64,000 nucleotides of DNA from Paenibacillus terrae (GTDB lineage Bacteria > Bacillota > Bacilli > Paenibacillales > Paenibacillaceae): assembly GCF_000943545.1 (NCBI RefSeq), contig NZ_JTHP01000234.1, positions 1 through 64,000 of the forward strand. Reading direction: 5' to 3'. Every line of letters starts with the position of its first letter. Position 1 is the first letter of the stretch. The translations under genes were made by a program, and so were the position numbers. Shown in pieces: positions 14,816 through 28,400 of the stretch. The notes beneath the pieces are model-generated. The model saw only the letters and a program-made list of their open reading frames with translations. It was not told the origin of the DNA and ran no database searches.

Positions 14816-17800
14816 ATGACTCAGCACGATATTCAATTGTTTGCATTAAGCCAACCACAGCAACGTATTTGGTATACGGAGCTTTTGTATCCCAATCGCA
14901 ACACGTCCACGCTTATTACAACTGTTAAAATCAAGGGAACTGTTCGTATAGATGCATTGCAACAGGCGATGAATCAGGTGATTGCACAAAACGATTCTTT
15001 TCGTATTAAAATCACTGCTGAGGATGGTATTCCGTATCAATATGTAGAGCCATTTGTTGCACAAAGCATAGAAACGCTCCAGGTTACCCCGGAGGAAGCC
15101 GAACTATTAGTAAACCGTCTTAATTCACAGCCCTTTTTATTGCTGGATTCTCAGCTGTACCAATTGGTTATTTTACAGCTGGGGGCAGAAGAAACCTGGT
15201 ACAATTTCACAATGCACCATATTATTTCAGATGGTGTATCCATGAATCAGGCCATTAATGAAATTACCACGCATTACATGGATATTGTCCATGGTACAGG
15301 TCAAGCTACATCGACCAAAGCGAATCCATACCTGGATTTCATTCAGGTGGAGCAAAGCTATGAGCAATCTGACCGTTACCAGAAGGACAAGACATATTGG
15401 ACGGAAAAGTTTGCCGATTTGCCAGAGACGACAGGTTTAAAACCATACAATCCGCTAACGCTGAGCACAGTTGCACGCCGGGAGAGCTATAAACTGGAGC
15501 CTGAACTGTATCGTGGTGTCACGGTTTTTTGCGAGGAGCATAAAATCAGTATTTTTACGTTCTTCCTGGCCGCCCTGTATATTTATTTACATAAAGTGAC
15601 GGGGGAACAGGATTTAACAGTAGGTACCCTGTACGCTAACCGTACGTCGAAGAAGGAGAAGGATACGATTGGCATGTTCGTCAGCACCGTGGCTACGCGT
15701 CTGCTGGTTGAGCCGGAATCCGAGCTGCTGACCTTCCTGCAAGGTGTGGGCAAGGAGCAGTCGTCCATTTTGCGGCATCAGCGTTACCCGTACAACAAAA
15801 TTATTCAGGATTTGCGTGAACAGCAAAGCAGTCTGGATATTCAGCGCCTCTTTGGCGTTTCAATTCAGTATCGTACGCTGAGCTTCTCTCGCTTTGATGA
15901 AGCCGTTCAGCAGGTGGATACCGATTTCTGTGGAGATACGGTGAATGACTTTGATATTCATATGGTAGAAATGCTGGATGACGATCAGCTTATACTGCAT
16001 CTGGATTATCGTACCGATCTGTTCAGCGAACAGGAGATTGCCCGAATTATCCGACAATTCTTGAGTGTGGCTGAGCATATGGTGAAAGGTCCGCAGAAGC
16101 GTATACAGGAGTTGTCACTGATTAGTGACGAGGAGCGGACGCAAATTGTGGATGTATTCAATGCTACAGCAGTGCCATATCCACATGATGCAGGGATTCA
16201 TGAACTGTTCGAGCAACAGGCAGAGCGTATGCCGGATCAGACTGCGGTTGTGTTTGGAAACCGTCGTCTGACCTATGGGCATCTGAATGAACAGGCCAAC
16301 AGACTGGCTCACACGCTGCGCGGTTACGGTGTTACTGTTGAACGGACGGTTGGCATCGTCGCTGAGCGTTCCACAGATATGATCGTCGGCATGTTGGCAA
16401 TCCTCAAGGCGGGCGGCGCATATGTGCCGATTGACCCGGATTATCCGGCAGAGCGTGTACGCTACCTGCTGGAGGATTCAGGTGCGAAGCTGCTGCTGGT
16501 GCAGCATGCGGAGCAGCAGCCAGAAGACTACAGTGGGATTGTGCTGGATCTGAGCGATGCTACTGTATACGGGGCAGAGGATGACAAAGGCTTAAATACT
16601 GTACAATCGGAGCAAAACGAGGCTAATCATGCGGATTATACCCATTATACAAATCTGAAAAATGAGATTTCACAAGCGGGTAAATTCGGGGATCGACTCG
16701 CCTATTTGATGTACACTTCGGGAACTACTGGGCAACCCAAAGGGGTTATGGTAGAGCACCGTAACGTCGTACGTCTGGTGAAAAATACAAACTATGCGCA
16801 ACTGGATGCTGACACACGCATTTTGCAGACCGGGGCTGTTGTCTTTGACGCGTCCACCTTCGAAATTTGGGGTGCGCTATTGAACGGTGGACAGCTGGTG
16901 CTGGTGAGTCAGGATGTCATTTTGGATGCGCCGAAGCTCAAGGAAGCTGTTCGCAGCCATGGCATTACCACGATGTGGTTGACAGCGCCGCTCTTTAATC
17001 AGCTGTCCCAGCAGGACCTGGAACTGTTTGAGGGGGTACGGGAGCTGCTGGTCGGCGGTGATGTGCTGTCCGTCCCGCATATTAACCGGGTGCTGGAGGC
17101 CCATCCTTCCCTGCGGATCATAAATGGTTACGGCCCGACGGAAAATACAACCTTCTCCACGACGCATGCCATTACCAGCGTGCAGTCAGAATCTGTACCG
17201 ATTGGTCGTCCGATTCACAACTCCACAGCCTATGTCGTAGACCGTTCGATGCAGCTTCAGCCCGTTGGGGCATGGGGAGAGCTGATCGTCGGCGGTGACG
17301 GGGTGGCACGTGGATACCGGAATCGCCCGGACCTGACGGCAGAAAAGTTCATCGACAGCCCGTACCGCAGCGGAGAACGCTGCTATCGCACAGGCGACCT
17401 GGTGCGCTGGAATGCGAACGGGACGCTGGAATACAAGGGACGGATCGACGCCCAGGTGAAAATCCGGGGCTATCGGATCGAGCTGGGCGAGGTGGAAGCG
17501 CAGCTGTTAAAGCTGGAGTCGGTGCGAGAAGCGGTGGTGATTGCACGTGAGGATGAGCAGGGGCAAAAGCAGCTCTGCGCTTATGTGGTGACCCATGAGG
17601 ATGTAACGGCAAGTGAGTTGCGCAGCGCTTTGAGCCAGGAACTGCCGGGCTACATGGTGCCGTCGTATTTTGTGCAGCTGGAGCAATTGCCACTGACGCC
17701 CAACGGCAAGGTGGATCGCCGGGCGTTGCCACAGCCGGAGGGAAGTGTGGATTCTGGCGAGGATTATGTAGCAGCGCGAACCGATGTGGAGCGGACGTTG

Positions 17801-19430
17801 GTATCGGTATGGCAATCTGTACTAGGCATCGAGCATATCGGTGTACTGGATAACTTTTTCCATCTGGGAGGCGACTCGATCAAGGCCATTCAGGTGTCTT
17901 CAAGATTACTGCAAAACGGCTATAAACTGGAAATGAGGGAACTGTTCCAATATCCGACCATTGCTGAGCTGAATGGACGGGTGCAGCAGGTGAGCCGCGT
18001 CTCAGACCAAGGGGAAGTCACGGGTGCGGTAGCGTTGACGCCGATTCAGCATTGGTTTATTGAGCAGCAGCCAGCCAAGCCAGAACACTATAATCAGGCG
18101 TTGATGCTGCACCGTGAGGATCGTATGGACGAAACGGCGCTTCGTCAGGCACTGCAACGCATGGTTGAGCATCATGATGCTCTGCGTATCGTATTCCGCC
18201 AGAATGCAGATGGCGAGTACGAAGCATGGAACCGTGGCGTACAAGAAGGTGAGCTCTTCAGCCTCGAAGTGGTTGATTTTACGAACGAACCTGATTTTGC
18301 ACATGAGCTGGAAGCAAAAGCCAGCGAAATTCAAGCCAGCATCCGCCTGGATGAAGGCCCTCTGGTAAAGCTGGGTCTGTTCCGTTGCCCTGATGGAGAT
18401 CATTTGCTAGTGGCGATCCACCATTTTGTGGTGGATGGTGTGTCTTGGCGTATTTTGCTAGAGGATTTGGCAACTGGATATGAGCAGGCTTTACAGGGCG
18501 AGTCTGTCCGCTTGCCGAATAAGACGGATTCCTTCCGCCTGTGGGCTGATCAGCTGTCAGCTTATGCGAACAGCACAGCATTGCAGAAGGAACGTGCGTA
18601 CTGGCAAGAGCTGGAGCAAGCTGGGGCTACTCAAGCAGCTTTGCCCAGGGATTACACTCGCAAATCCGAGGCCAAGCCTCATCTCCGCGATGACCGCACA
18701 CTCACGGTAGCGTGGACAGTCGAAGAAACAGAGCAATTTTTGAAGCAGGCACATCGTGCCTATAATACGGAAGCGAATGATCTATTGCTGACGGCTCTGG
18801 GAACCGCGGTTCACGAGTGGGCAGGCATCAGTCAGGTGCTTGTGAATCTGGAGGGTCACGGACGGGAAGCTATATTGCCAGACGTGGATATTACACGTAC
18901 GGTCGGTTGGTTTACCAGCCAATTCCCAGTTATTCTGGATATGGGCGAGGATCGGAATGTGGGACGACGTGTCAAGGATGTCAAGGAAGGGCTGCGCCGT
19001 TTGCCGCATAAAGGAATTGGATACGGTATTTTGAGATATCTTTCTGCTACTGAAAAAGGGGAATCAGCTTTTGTCGTTGAGCCGGAAATTAGCTTTAACT
19101 ATCTCGGACAATTCGATCAGGATTTGAAAAATAATGCATTCCGTATGTCTCCTTATTCCCTTGGGGCTTCCATTAGTGACACGTTGACCAAGCGGTATTC
19201 TCTTGATATCAACGGCATGATCACGGATGGTGCGCTGGAGCTGACGATCAGCTACAGCAGCAAAACGTTCATGAAAAAATCAATCAAAAGGCTAGCTGAT
19301 TTGCTTCAGGAAAGCTTGCGCCAGGTATTAGCTCATTGCGTGGACAAAGAGCTGCCAGAGCTGACACCAAGCGATCTGTCCTTCCAAGGACTAACGGCTG
19401 GAGAACTGGAGCACATTGTAGAGCAAACCG
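14816..19430 (+). other. NRPS module 1: Cs–A(Val)–T–E, makes acyl-D-Val
   Basis: The starter condensation domain (14816–~16130; HHIISDG at residues 134–140) at the very N-terminus is the lipoinitiation type that joins a fatty acyl group to residue 1. The A domain (~16195–17745) has pocket DAFWLGGTFK, a valine code. The carrier has GGDSIKA (Ser1021), the form seen before E domains. The E domain (~18010–19400) has HHFVVDG, EGHGRE and NYLGQFD. No dedicated acyl-CoA ligase lies in the window, so the acyl donor is probably made by general metabolism. Confidence 0.9.
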
Positions 19431-22400
19431 CTGCTGCGGGAGAGCTGGAAAATGTTTATTCGCTAACGCCGATGCAAAAGGGAATCCTGTTCCACGGCTT
19501 GATGGAGCCGCAATCCGGGGCGTATTTTGAGCAGGCAACATTTGATCTGCAGGGCAGCTTTCAAGTGGATGCTTTTTCCGAAAGCCTGAATCTGCTGGTG
19601 AATCGCCATCAAATTTTCAGAACGAATTTTTATAGCGGCTGGAATGAGCAGCCTTTACAGGTGGTGTATCGTCATAAAGCTGCCGGATTCCGTTTTGAAG
19701 ACGTGCGTTCGATGGAGCAAGGAGAACTGGACGCGTACATTGCTGATTTTGCTGAGCGAGACAAAGCGGAAGGGTTTCATTTCAGCTCAGGCGAGCTGAT
19801 GAGAGTTTCTATATTACGTACGGGCGAGGAGTCGTACCGTTTTGTGTGGAGCTTCCACCATATTTTGATGGACGGCTGGTGCTTGTTCCTGGTTGTCGGG
19901 GAAGCCTTCAAAACGTATTTTGCATTGCTCGAAAACCGAAAGCCAGAGCTTGCCCCGGTAACGCCATATAGCGAATATATTGAATGGCTGGAACGGCAGG
20001 ACAACGCGGAAGCAGAACGGTTCTGGAGTGACTATTTTGCCGGCTTTGAACAACAGACGGTGTTGCCGCAAGCGAAGCAGCTGGACGGTCGCGCCAAGGG
20101 ATATGAGGCTGATAAGCTTTCGTTTACACTGAGCCGTGAAGTGACGGAGCGGATGAACAAGCTGGTCAAGCAGCAGCAGGTGACGGTCAATACGCTGCTG
20201 CAAGCGGCATGGGGTGTTGTGCTGCAACGATATAACAATAGTCGGGATGTTGTATTTGGTAGTGTTGTATCCGGTAGATCAGCGGATATTCCGGGCATCG
20301 ATAAAATGATCGGTTTGTTCATTAATACGGTTCCTGTACGGATTCACAGCGGGAAAGATGTTACGTTCGCTGGGCTGATGAAGCAGACACAGGAGCAGGC
20401 GCTTGCTTCCCGTGCCTATGAAACCTATCCGTTGTATGAAATTCAGGCCCTGACAGAGCAGAAGCAGGATTTGGTAAACCATATTATGGTGTTTGAAAAC
20501 TATCCGGTGGAACAGAGCATGGAGCAAATGGGTAGCCATGACACGAACGGCTTTACCATTGCGAATGCTTCCGTGTCGGAGCAAACGAACTATGATTTCA
20601 ACATTACCATTGTGCCGGGTGATGAAATCGGTGTTCATTTGGAATACAACGCTCTGGTGTTTGAACGCGCAGCTATGGAGCAAATCCGCGAGCATTTGCT
20701 GCATATCGTAGAGGAAGCGATTAACAGACCGAATGCGCTGGTAGATGAGCTTCAGCTGGTGACTGCTGAGGAAAAAGCGAAGATCATCGACGGTTTTGGT
20801 TCAGTTGGCGTGTATGCGTGGAGTGATGCGAAGGAAGTCGAATGGTTGTTCCACGCCTATGTGGAGGAACAGGCGCAGCTTGTGCCGGATCACGTGGCGG
20901 TTGTGTACGAGGAGAATCAGCTTACGTACCGCGAGCTGAACGAGCGTGCGAACCAGCTGGCTCGTAGACTGCGGAATGAAGGCATTGGACGCGAGTCGAT
21001 TGTCGGCATCTTGAGCGAACGCTCGGTAGACATGCTGGTCGGCGTACTGGCAGTGTGGAAGGCTGGAGGCGCATATGTGCCGCTGGATGCAGACTATCCG
21101 TCAGAACGTATTCGTTTCATGCTGGAGGACAGCGGTGCGACGGTACTGTTGACCCAAACAGGCTTGCAGGAGCGTGCCCAGGTATGGCTGGATGAAAACA
21201 AAGCAACATCCGAACCAGCAACAGAACTGCGTCTGCAAACTGTACTGGCGTTGGACGATGAGTCGCTGTACACCGGGGAATCCACAGATGTCGAGCATAT
21301 CAACGAGCCGCAGGACCTGGCGTATGTGATCTACACCTCCGGTACAACGGGACGTCCGAAGGGAGTCATGATCGAGCATCGCAGCCTGGTGAATACGGCT
21401 GCTGCGTATCGCCGGGATTACCGTCTGAACCAGTTCCCGGTACGGCTGCTGCAACTGGCGAGCTTCTCCTTCGACGTATTCGTCGGGGATATCGCACGGG
21501 CGCTCTATAACGGCGGAACGATGGTCATCTGCCCGAAAGATGACCGGATTGATCCAAGCCGTCTGTATAGCTGGATTCGCAATTATCAGGTTACGGTGTT
21601 CGAATCGACACCGGCCCTGATCGTACCGTTCATGCAGCATGTGCATGAACAGGGACTGGACATGAGCAGTCTGGAACTGCTGATCACGAGCTCGGATAGC
21701 TGCAGCGTGACGGATTACCGGGTGCTGCAAGAACGATTTGGCGCAGATACTCGGATTATTAACAGCTACGGCGTAACGGAAGCAGCGATTGACTCCAGCT
21801 TCTATGACGAAGAGCTATCGAAGCTGCCGAGCAGCGGCAGTGTGCCGATTGGTCAGGCGTGGCTGAATGCCCGTTTTTATATCGTGGACAGCCAGCTGAA
21901 TCCGGTACCTATCGGCGTACTGGGCGAGCTATGCATTGGCGGAGCCGGGGTAGCACGTGGGTACCTGAACCGTGCCGACCTGACGGCCGAGAAATTCGTG
22001 GCGAATCCGTACGTGCCGGGTGAACGATTGTATCGCACCGGAGACCTGGCGCGGTGGATGCCGGACGGGAATGTGGACTTTATCGGCCGGATGGACTATC
22101 AGGTCAAAATCCGGGGCTACCGGATCGAGTTGGGCGAGATCGAAACGGCGATTCAACGGGTGCAGGGTGTGCGTCAAGCAGTAGTGATCGACCGGACAGA
22201 CGAGCGTGGGCACAAGTATTTGTGCGGTTATATCACAGGAGAAACGGTGCGGATCGAGGAGGTACAGGCCCAGCTGGAAGCAGGGCTACCGGCGCACATG
22301 GTGCCAGCACGCTTGATGCGTCTGGAGACGATACCGCTGACGAGCAACGGCAAAATCGACCGCAAGGCCTTACCAGAGCCGGAAGGCAGCATCCATACAG

Positions 22401-25400
22401 GTGCAGCCTATGTAGCACCGCGTACAACGGTAGAGCAGGTATTGGCTTCGGTATGGGCCGGGGTGCTGGGCGTGGAAACGGTAGGCACGCAGGATAACTT
22501 CTTCGAGCTGGGCGGCGATTCGATCAAGGCCTTGCAGGTATCGTCCCGATTGCTGCAAGCAGGCTATCGACTGGACATGAAAGACCTGTTCAGTAATCCG
22601 ACGGTAGCGTCCCTTAGTCCTTTGCTTCGCACAGATGGCAAAATCGCCAGTCAGGAAGAGGTAGTCGGTGAGGTAGAGTTGACACCAATTCAACGGTGGT
22701 TCTTTGAGCAGCAGCCGGTTGACCTGCACCACAGCAACCAGGCGATGATGCTGTATCGAGCTGGGCGCTTTGATGTAGATGCGCTGCGCCATACAATGGA
22801 ACGCATGGTCCAGCATCATGACGCATTGCGTACTGTATTCCGCGAGACAGAGCATGGTTACGTAGCTTGGAACTGCAGTGTGGAGGAAGGCGAGCTATAT
22901 ACACTGGAAATTGTAGATTTCAGTGGGATTGAAGACGAATCCACAGCTGTGGAAGCCAAGGCGAATGAAATTCAAGCCGGCATTCATTTGAGCGAGGGAC
23001 CGCTTGTGAAGCTTGGTTTGTTCCAATGCGCAGAGGGCGATCATTTATTAATCGTCATTCACCATTTGGTCGTAGACGGTGTATCGTGGCGCATTTTGCT
23101 GGAGGATTTGGCAGCCGCTTATGAGCAGGCTGTTGCAGGTAAAACGGGCAAAGCTATTCGATTGCCGCTTAAAACAGATTCATTCCAGACATGGGCCGAG
23201 CATCAGTTGGCCTATGCGAACAGTGCGACGATGGAGCGGGAGCTTGCTTACTGGCAGCATATTGAACAAGCAGAAGCAAGTCTGGCGAAGCCGTTGCCAA
23301 AGGATTATGACAACGATCATGCCTTGCTTGGAGACAGTGAGGTTGTCACCGTCCGCTGGACGAAGCAGGAAACCGATTTGTTGCTCAAGCAAGCTCACCG
23401 CGCGTATAGCACGGAAATGAATGACCTGTTGCTGGCTGCACTCGGCAAAGCCGTATATGACTGGTCCGGTTCTGAACGAGTGTTGGTCAACCTGGAGGGT
23501 CATGGACGGGAATCCATTTTATCTGATGTGGATATTACGCGCACGGTTGGCTGGTTTACGAGCCAATTCCCGGTTGTACTGGATGGAAGCCTGGGACAAG
23601 GCGGAAATATCGCCCGTTTGATCAAACGGGTGAAGGAAGGGCTGCACCATATTCCTCAAAAAGGCATTGGCTATGGTATTTTGCGATACCTGTCAAATAC
23701 TGAGGCTTTCGCGCGAGCAGGCGTACAGCTTCAGTTGACCCCAGAAATCAACTTTAACTATCTGGGCCAGTTTGATCAGGATTATAAAGGCAACGATCTG
23801 GAGCCTTCCTCCTATTCTATGGGTGTGCCTGTCAGCACAAACGCGGCTATGGATTTTGCGCTGGATATCAATGGAGTGATCGAGGACGGCGAGCTGATCT
23901 TTACTATTCGCTACGGCACAACGCAATTCCGTCATGAGACGATTGCCCGGCTTGGAGAGCTGCTGGCTTCGGGCTTGCGTGAGGTGATCAGCCATTGCGT
24001 CGCCCAGGAGAGAACGGTATTGACACCAAGCGATGTCCTGCTAAATAACGTAACGTTGGACGAGCTGGAGCAGCTGGTGGAAGATACGCGAGATCTAGGT
24101 GAGCTGGAAAATGTGTATGCCTTAACGCCAATGCAAAAGGGTATGCTCTTCTACAGCATGATGGACGAGGATTCGGCGGCTTATTTTGAGCAGGCCACCT
24201 TTGAGTTGAACGGACGTTTTGATGTGGTCACTTTCGGCAAAAGCCTGGATCTGCTTGTACAACGTCATGAGGCCCTACGGACGAACTTTATCAATTCTTG
24301 GAAGGATGAGCCTGTACAGGTCGTCTTCGGCAACCGCAGCGGAGCATTGTACTACGAAGACTTGCGCGGACTAGACAAAGAAGAACGTGAAGCTCGGGTT
24401 GAGGCTTTTGTCCTTGCAGATAAAGCCAAAGGATTCCGTCTGGCAGAGGATGCACTCAATCGTATCTCCATTTTGCAAACGGGAGATGAAACATACCACT
24501 TTGTTTGGAGCTTCCATCACATTTTGATGGATGGCTGGTGCTTGTCCTTTATGATACAGGAGGTATTTGGCAGCTATCAGGCACTTCGTGCGGGTCAGGA
24601 GCCGGTGCTTGAGCAGGTCACGCCATTCAGTCGTTTTATTGAATGGCTGGAGCGTCAGGATCGTGAAGCGGCCCTGCAATACTGGAGCGGGTATCTGGCA
24701 GACTATGAGCAGCAAATTATGCTTCCGCAGCAAAAAACACAGCCTAAATCCGCACAAGTCGGGGAATATGTCGCCGGAGAACTGGAATGCGAATTCCAGC
24801 CGGAACTGGTCGCTCAGATCGAACGGGTGGCGAAGCAAAATCAGGTGACGATCAACACACTGATTCAGACGGTATGGGGCGTGCTGTTGCAGAAATATAA
24901 CAACAGTCCGGATGTTGTATTCGGTAGTGTTGTATCCGGTCGTCCAGCCGATATTATGGGTGTGGAGCGCATGATTGGGTTGTTCATAAACACGATTCCA
25001 GTGCGCATTCTGTCTGAAAAGGGTGAGGCCTTTGTCGAACTGATGAAACGAACACAGCGGCAGGCGCTGGCCTCTAATAGCTACGACGCATTCCCGTTGT
25101 ATGAAATTCAGGCGCTAACCGAACAGAAGCAGGATTTGATCAACCATATAATGATATTTGAAAATTATCCGGTGGAGCAGCAGGTAGAGCAGCTGGGAAG
25201 CGATGGACACGATAAATTTACGATTTCGAACGTAGTGACTACAGAGGAAACCAACTACGATCTGAACGTAGCCGTTATGCCGGGAGAAGGTATAAAGATT
25301 CGTTTTATGTATAACGCGCTCTGCTTTGATCAAATAGGCATTGAGCGTCTGCATGGACATTTTGTCCGTCTGCTGGAGCAAATTTCACTCCATCCGAACG

Positions 25401-28400
25401 TTCGCGTTGAAGAGCTGGAATTGGTCACAGCGGTGGAAAAACAACAGATTACAGAAGCATTTAATGACACCACTGCGGTATATCCGCGCAATCAGACGAT
25501 CCATCAGCTGTTTGAGGAGCAGGTGGAGCGTACGCCGGATCAAGTGGCATTGGTGTTTGGAAATCAGAGTCTGACTTATCGGGAGCTGAATGAACGGGCC
25601 AACTCATTGGCACGAATGCTTCAAGCGCAGGGAGTAGGACCCGACAAGCTGGTCGGCCTGATGGTACAGCGCTCAGTGGAAATGATCGCAGGTCTCCTTG
25701 CTGTTCTAAAAGCAGGCGGTGCTTATGTGCCGATTGATCCCGAATTTCCGTCATCTCGTATTGAATACATGCTGGGAGACAGTAAGGCCGCAGTGCTTCT
25801 GACCAGTCGTGATCTGGTGGAAGAGCACCATTGCAACGCCAATACAATGTTTCTTGAGGATACAGAATTGTATCAGGGAGAGCGCGGCAACCTGGAGACG
25901 ATCGTCCGCCCAGAGCATTTGGCTTACGTCATCTATACCTCTGGATCGACTGGAAATCCGAAAGGAGTTATGCTCCAGCATGGCTCGGTACTCAACTTTA
26001 TTACAGGGATGCGCGAAATAATCGACTTTGAAGCGGGCAAAACCATTTTGTCACTCACGACAATTTCATTCGATATTTTCGTATTGGAAACCATCCTGCC
26101 ACTGTTGGGTGGAATGACTGTTGTGCTTGGCGACAGCCAGCATCAGGTTGATCCTCAGGCGCTGGGTGAGTTGATCGTTCATCATCATATTGATATGTTG
26201 CAAATGACACCATCTCGGGTGCAAATGCTGCTGGGTCATGAAACAGGTTCCCGTGCGCTGCGAAGCGTGAAGGAAATTATGGTCGGGGGTGAAGCACTTC
26301 CGCCCAAGCTGCTGGCAGCACTGCAAGAAATGAACGGTCTCCGCATTTATAACATGTACGGACCTACAGAAACGACGGTTTGGTCGACGGTACAAGAACT
26401 GACCCATGCCAATCAAATTAATATCGGACATCCTATCGCTAATACGGAAATGTATATCCTGAATGCGAATGATGGATTGCAGCCAATCGGTGTACCAGGC
26501 GAGTTATGTATTGCAGGAGAAGGCTTGGCACGTGGGTATTGGAATCGCGAAGAACTGACGGCCGAGAAATTTGTGAACAATCCGTTTGCAGGCGGGAAAG
26601 CAGGCTATGAGCGGATGTATCGCACGGGCGACTTGGCGAGATGGATGCCAGACGGCAACATCGAATATTTGGGCCGGATCGACCATCAGGTGAAAATCCG
26701 GGGGTACCGGATTGAGCTGGGCGAGGTCGAATCGCAATTGCTGAAGGTGGAGTCGGTACGAGAAGCCATAGTCATGGCTCGTGCGGACGAAACAGGCCAA
26801 TACCAACTGGTGGCATACTATATTGCGGAGCAAGAACTCGGAGTCGGTGAACTGAGAAATGAACTGAGAAGCGAACTGGGACGGGAGCTGCCAAGTTATA
26901 TGGTGCCTTCATACTTCGTTCAGTTGGAGCAGATGCCACTGACACCGAACGGTAAAATCGACCGCAAGGCACTGCCAGCACCTGAAGGCAGCCTGCAAAG
27001 CGGAGCGGATTATGTAGAGCCGCGCACCGCACCGGAACGGGTACTTGTAGCAGTCTGGCAGTCCGTCCTGGGCGTGCAAACCGTCGGTATTTTGGACAAT
27101 TTCTTTGATCTGGGCGGCGATTCGATCAAGGCGATTCAAATCGTATCCCGTGCGTTCCAGGCAGGCTATAAGCTGAACATGAAGGACTTGTTCAAATATC
27201 CAAGCGTGAAGGAGCTGGCTCCGCATCTGCGTTTAGCGGGCAAGAGAACGGCCGAGCAAGGCGAAGTCACAGGGAAAGTGGTGCTGACGCCGATTCAATA
27301 CTGGTTTGCGGAACAGGAGCAGGTGGACGCACATCACTTTAATCAGGCGGTTATGCTGCACCGGAAGCAGGGCTTTGACGAATCCGCTCTGCGTCAGGCG
27401 CTCATCAAGCTGGCGGAGCACCACGATGCACTACGGATGGTGTTCAGCAAGACAGAGCAAGGCTATGAAGCATGGAACCGCGGATTGCAGGAAGGCGAGC
27501 TGTACCATCTGAACGTGCTGGACTTTAGGGACTTGACGGATGAAGCCGTGCTCAGCGCAGCGATTGAGGCGAAAGCCAGTGAAATTCAAAGCAGTATTCA
27601 TCTGCATAAAGGGCCGCTGTTTAAAGCTGGTTTGTTCCACTGTGCAGATGGGGATCATCTGCTAATGGCGATTCACCATTTGGTGGTGGACGGGGTATCG
27701 TGGCGCATTTTGTTTGAGGATTTGGCTACAGCCTATGAACAAGCCGTCCATCAAGAAGTGCTTCAGCTGCCAGACAAAACGGATTCCTTCCGTTCCTGGT
27801 CTGAGCGACTTTCCACCTATGCGGATAGCGCGGTAATGGAAAGTGAACGCGCCTACTGGGAGCAACTGAACGCATCTGCTTTGGTGGATCAAGTACGGTT
27901 GCCTGAGGATCAAGCGCAGGCTGGTCAATTTACGTTGGCTGATACGGATACAGTGGTCATCAAGCTTACGGAAGAAGAGACAGAACGACTATTGAAGCAG
28001 GCACACCGCGCATATAACACGGAAGTGAACGATCTGCTTCTGGCTGCATTGGGCATGATGCTGTACACATGGACGGGTCATGAACGCAGCCTGATCAATT
28101 TGGAGGGGCACGGACGTGAGGACATTTTGCCGGATACGGACATTTCACGTACTGTAGGCTGGTTTACGAGTCAATATTCGGTATTGCTGGACATCGGTCG
28201 TGATCATGATTTGTCGGGACGCATCAAACAGGTCAAAGAGAGCCTGCGTCAGATTCCGAATAAAGGAATTGGCTATGGTATTTGGAGACATCTGAGTGAA
28301 GCTGGCCAGGCAGCTGGTCATAAAGAAGACGCTTTGCATACGGGTCAAACAGATGGAGGCTACGCCGAGCCGCAAGTGAGCTTTAACTATCTCGGACAAT

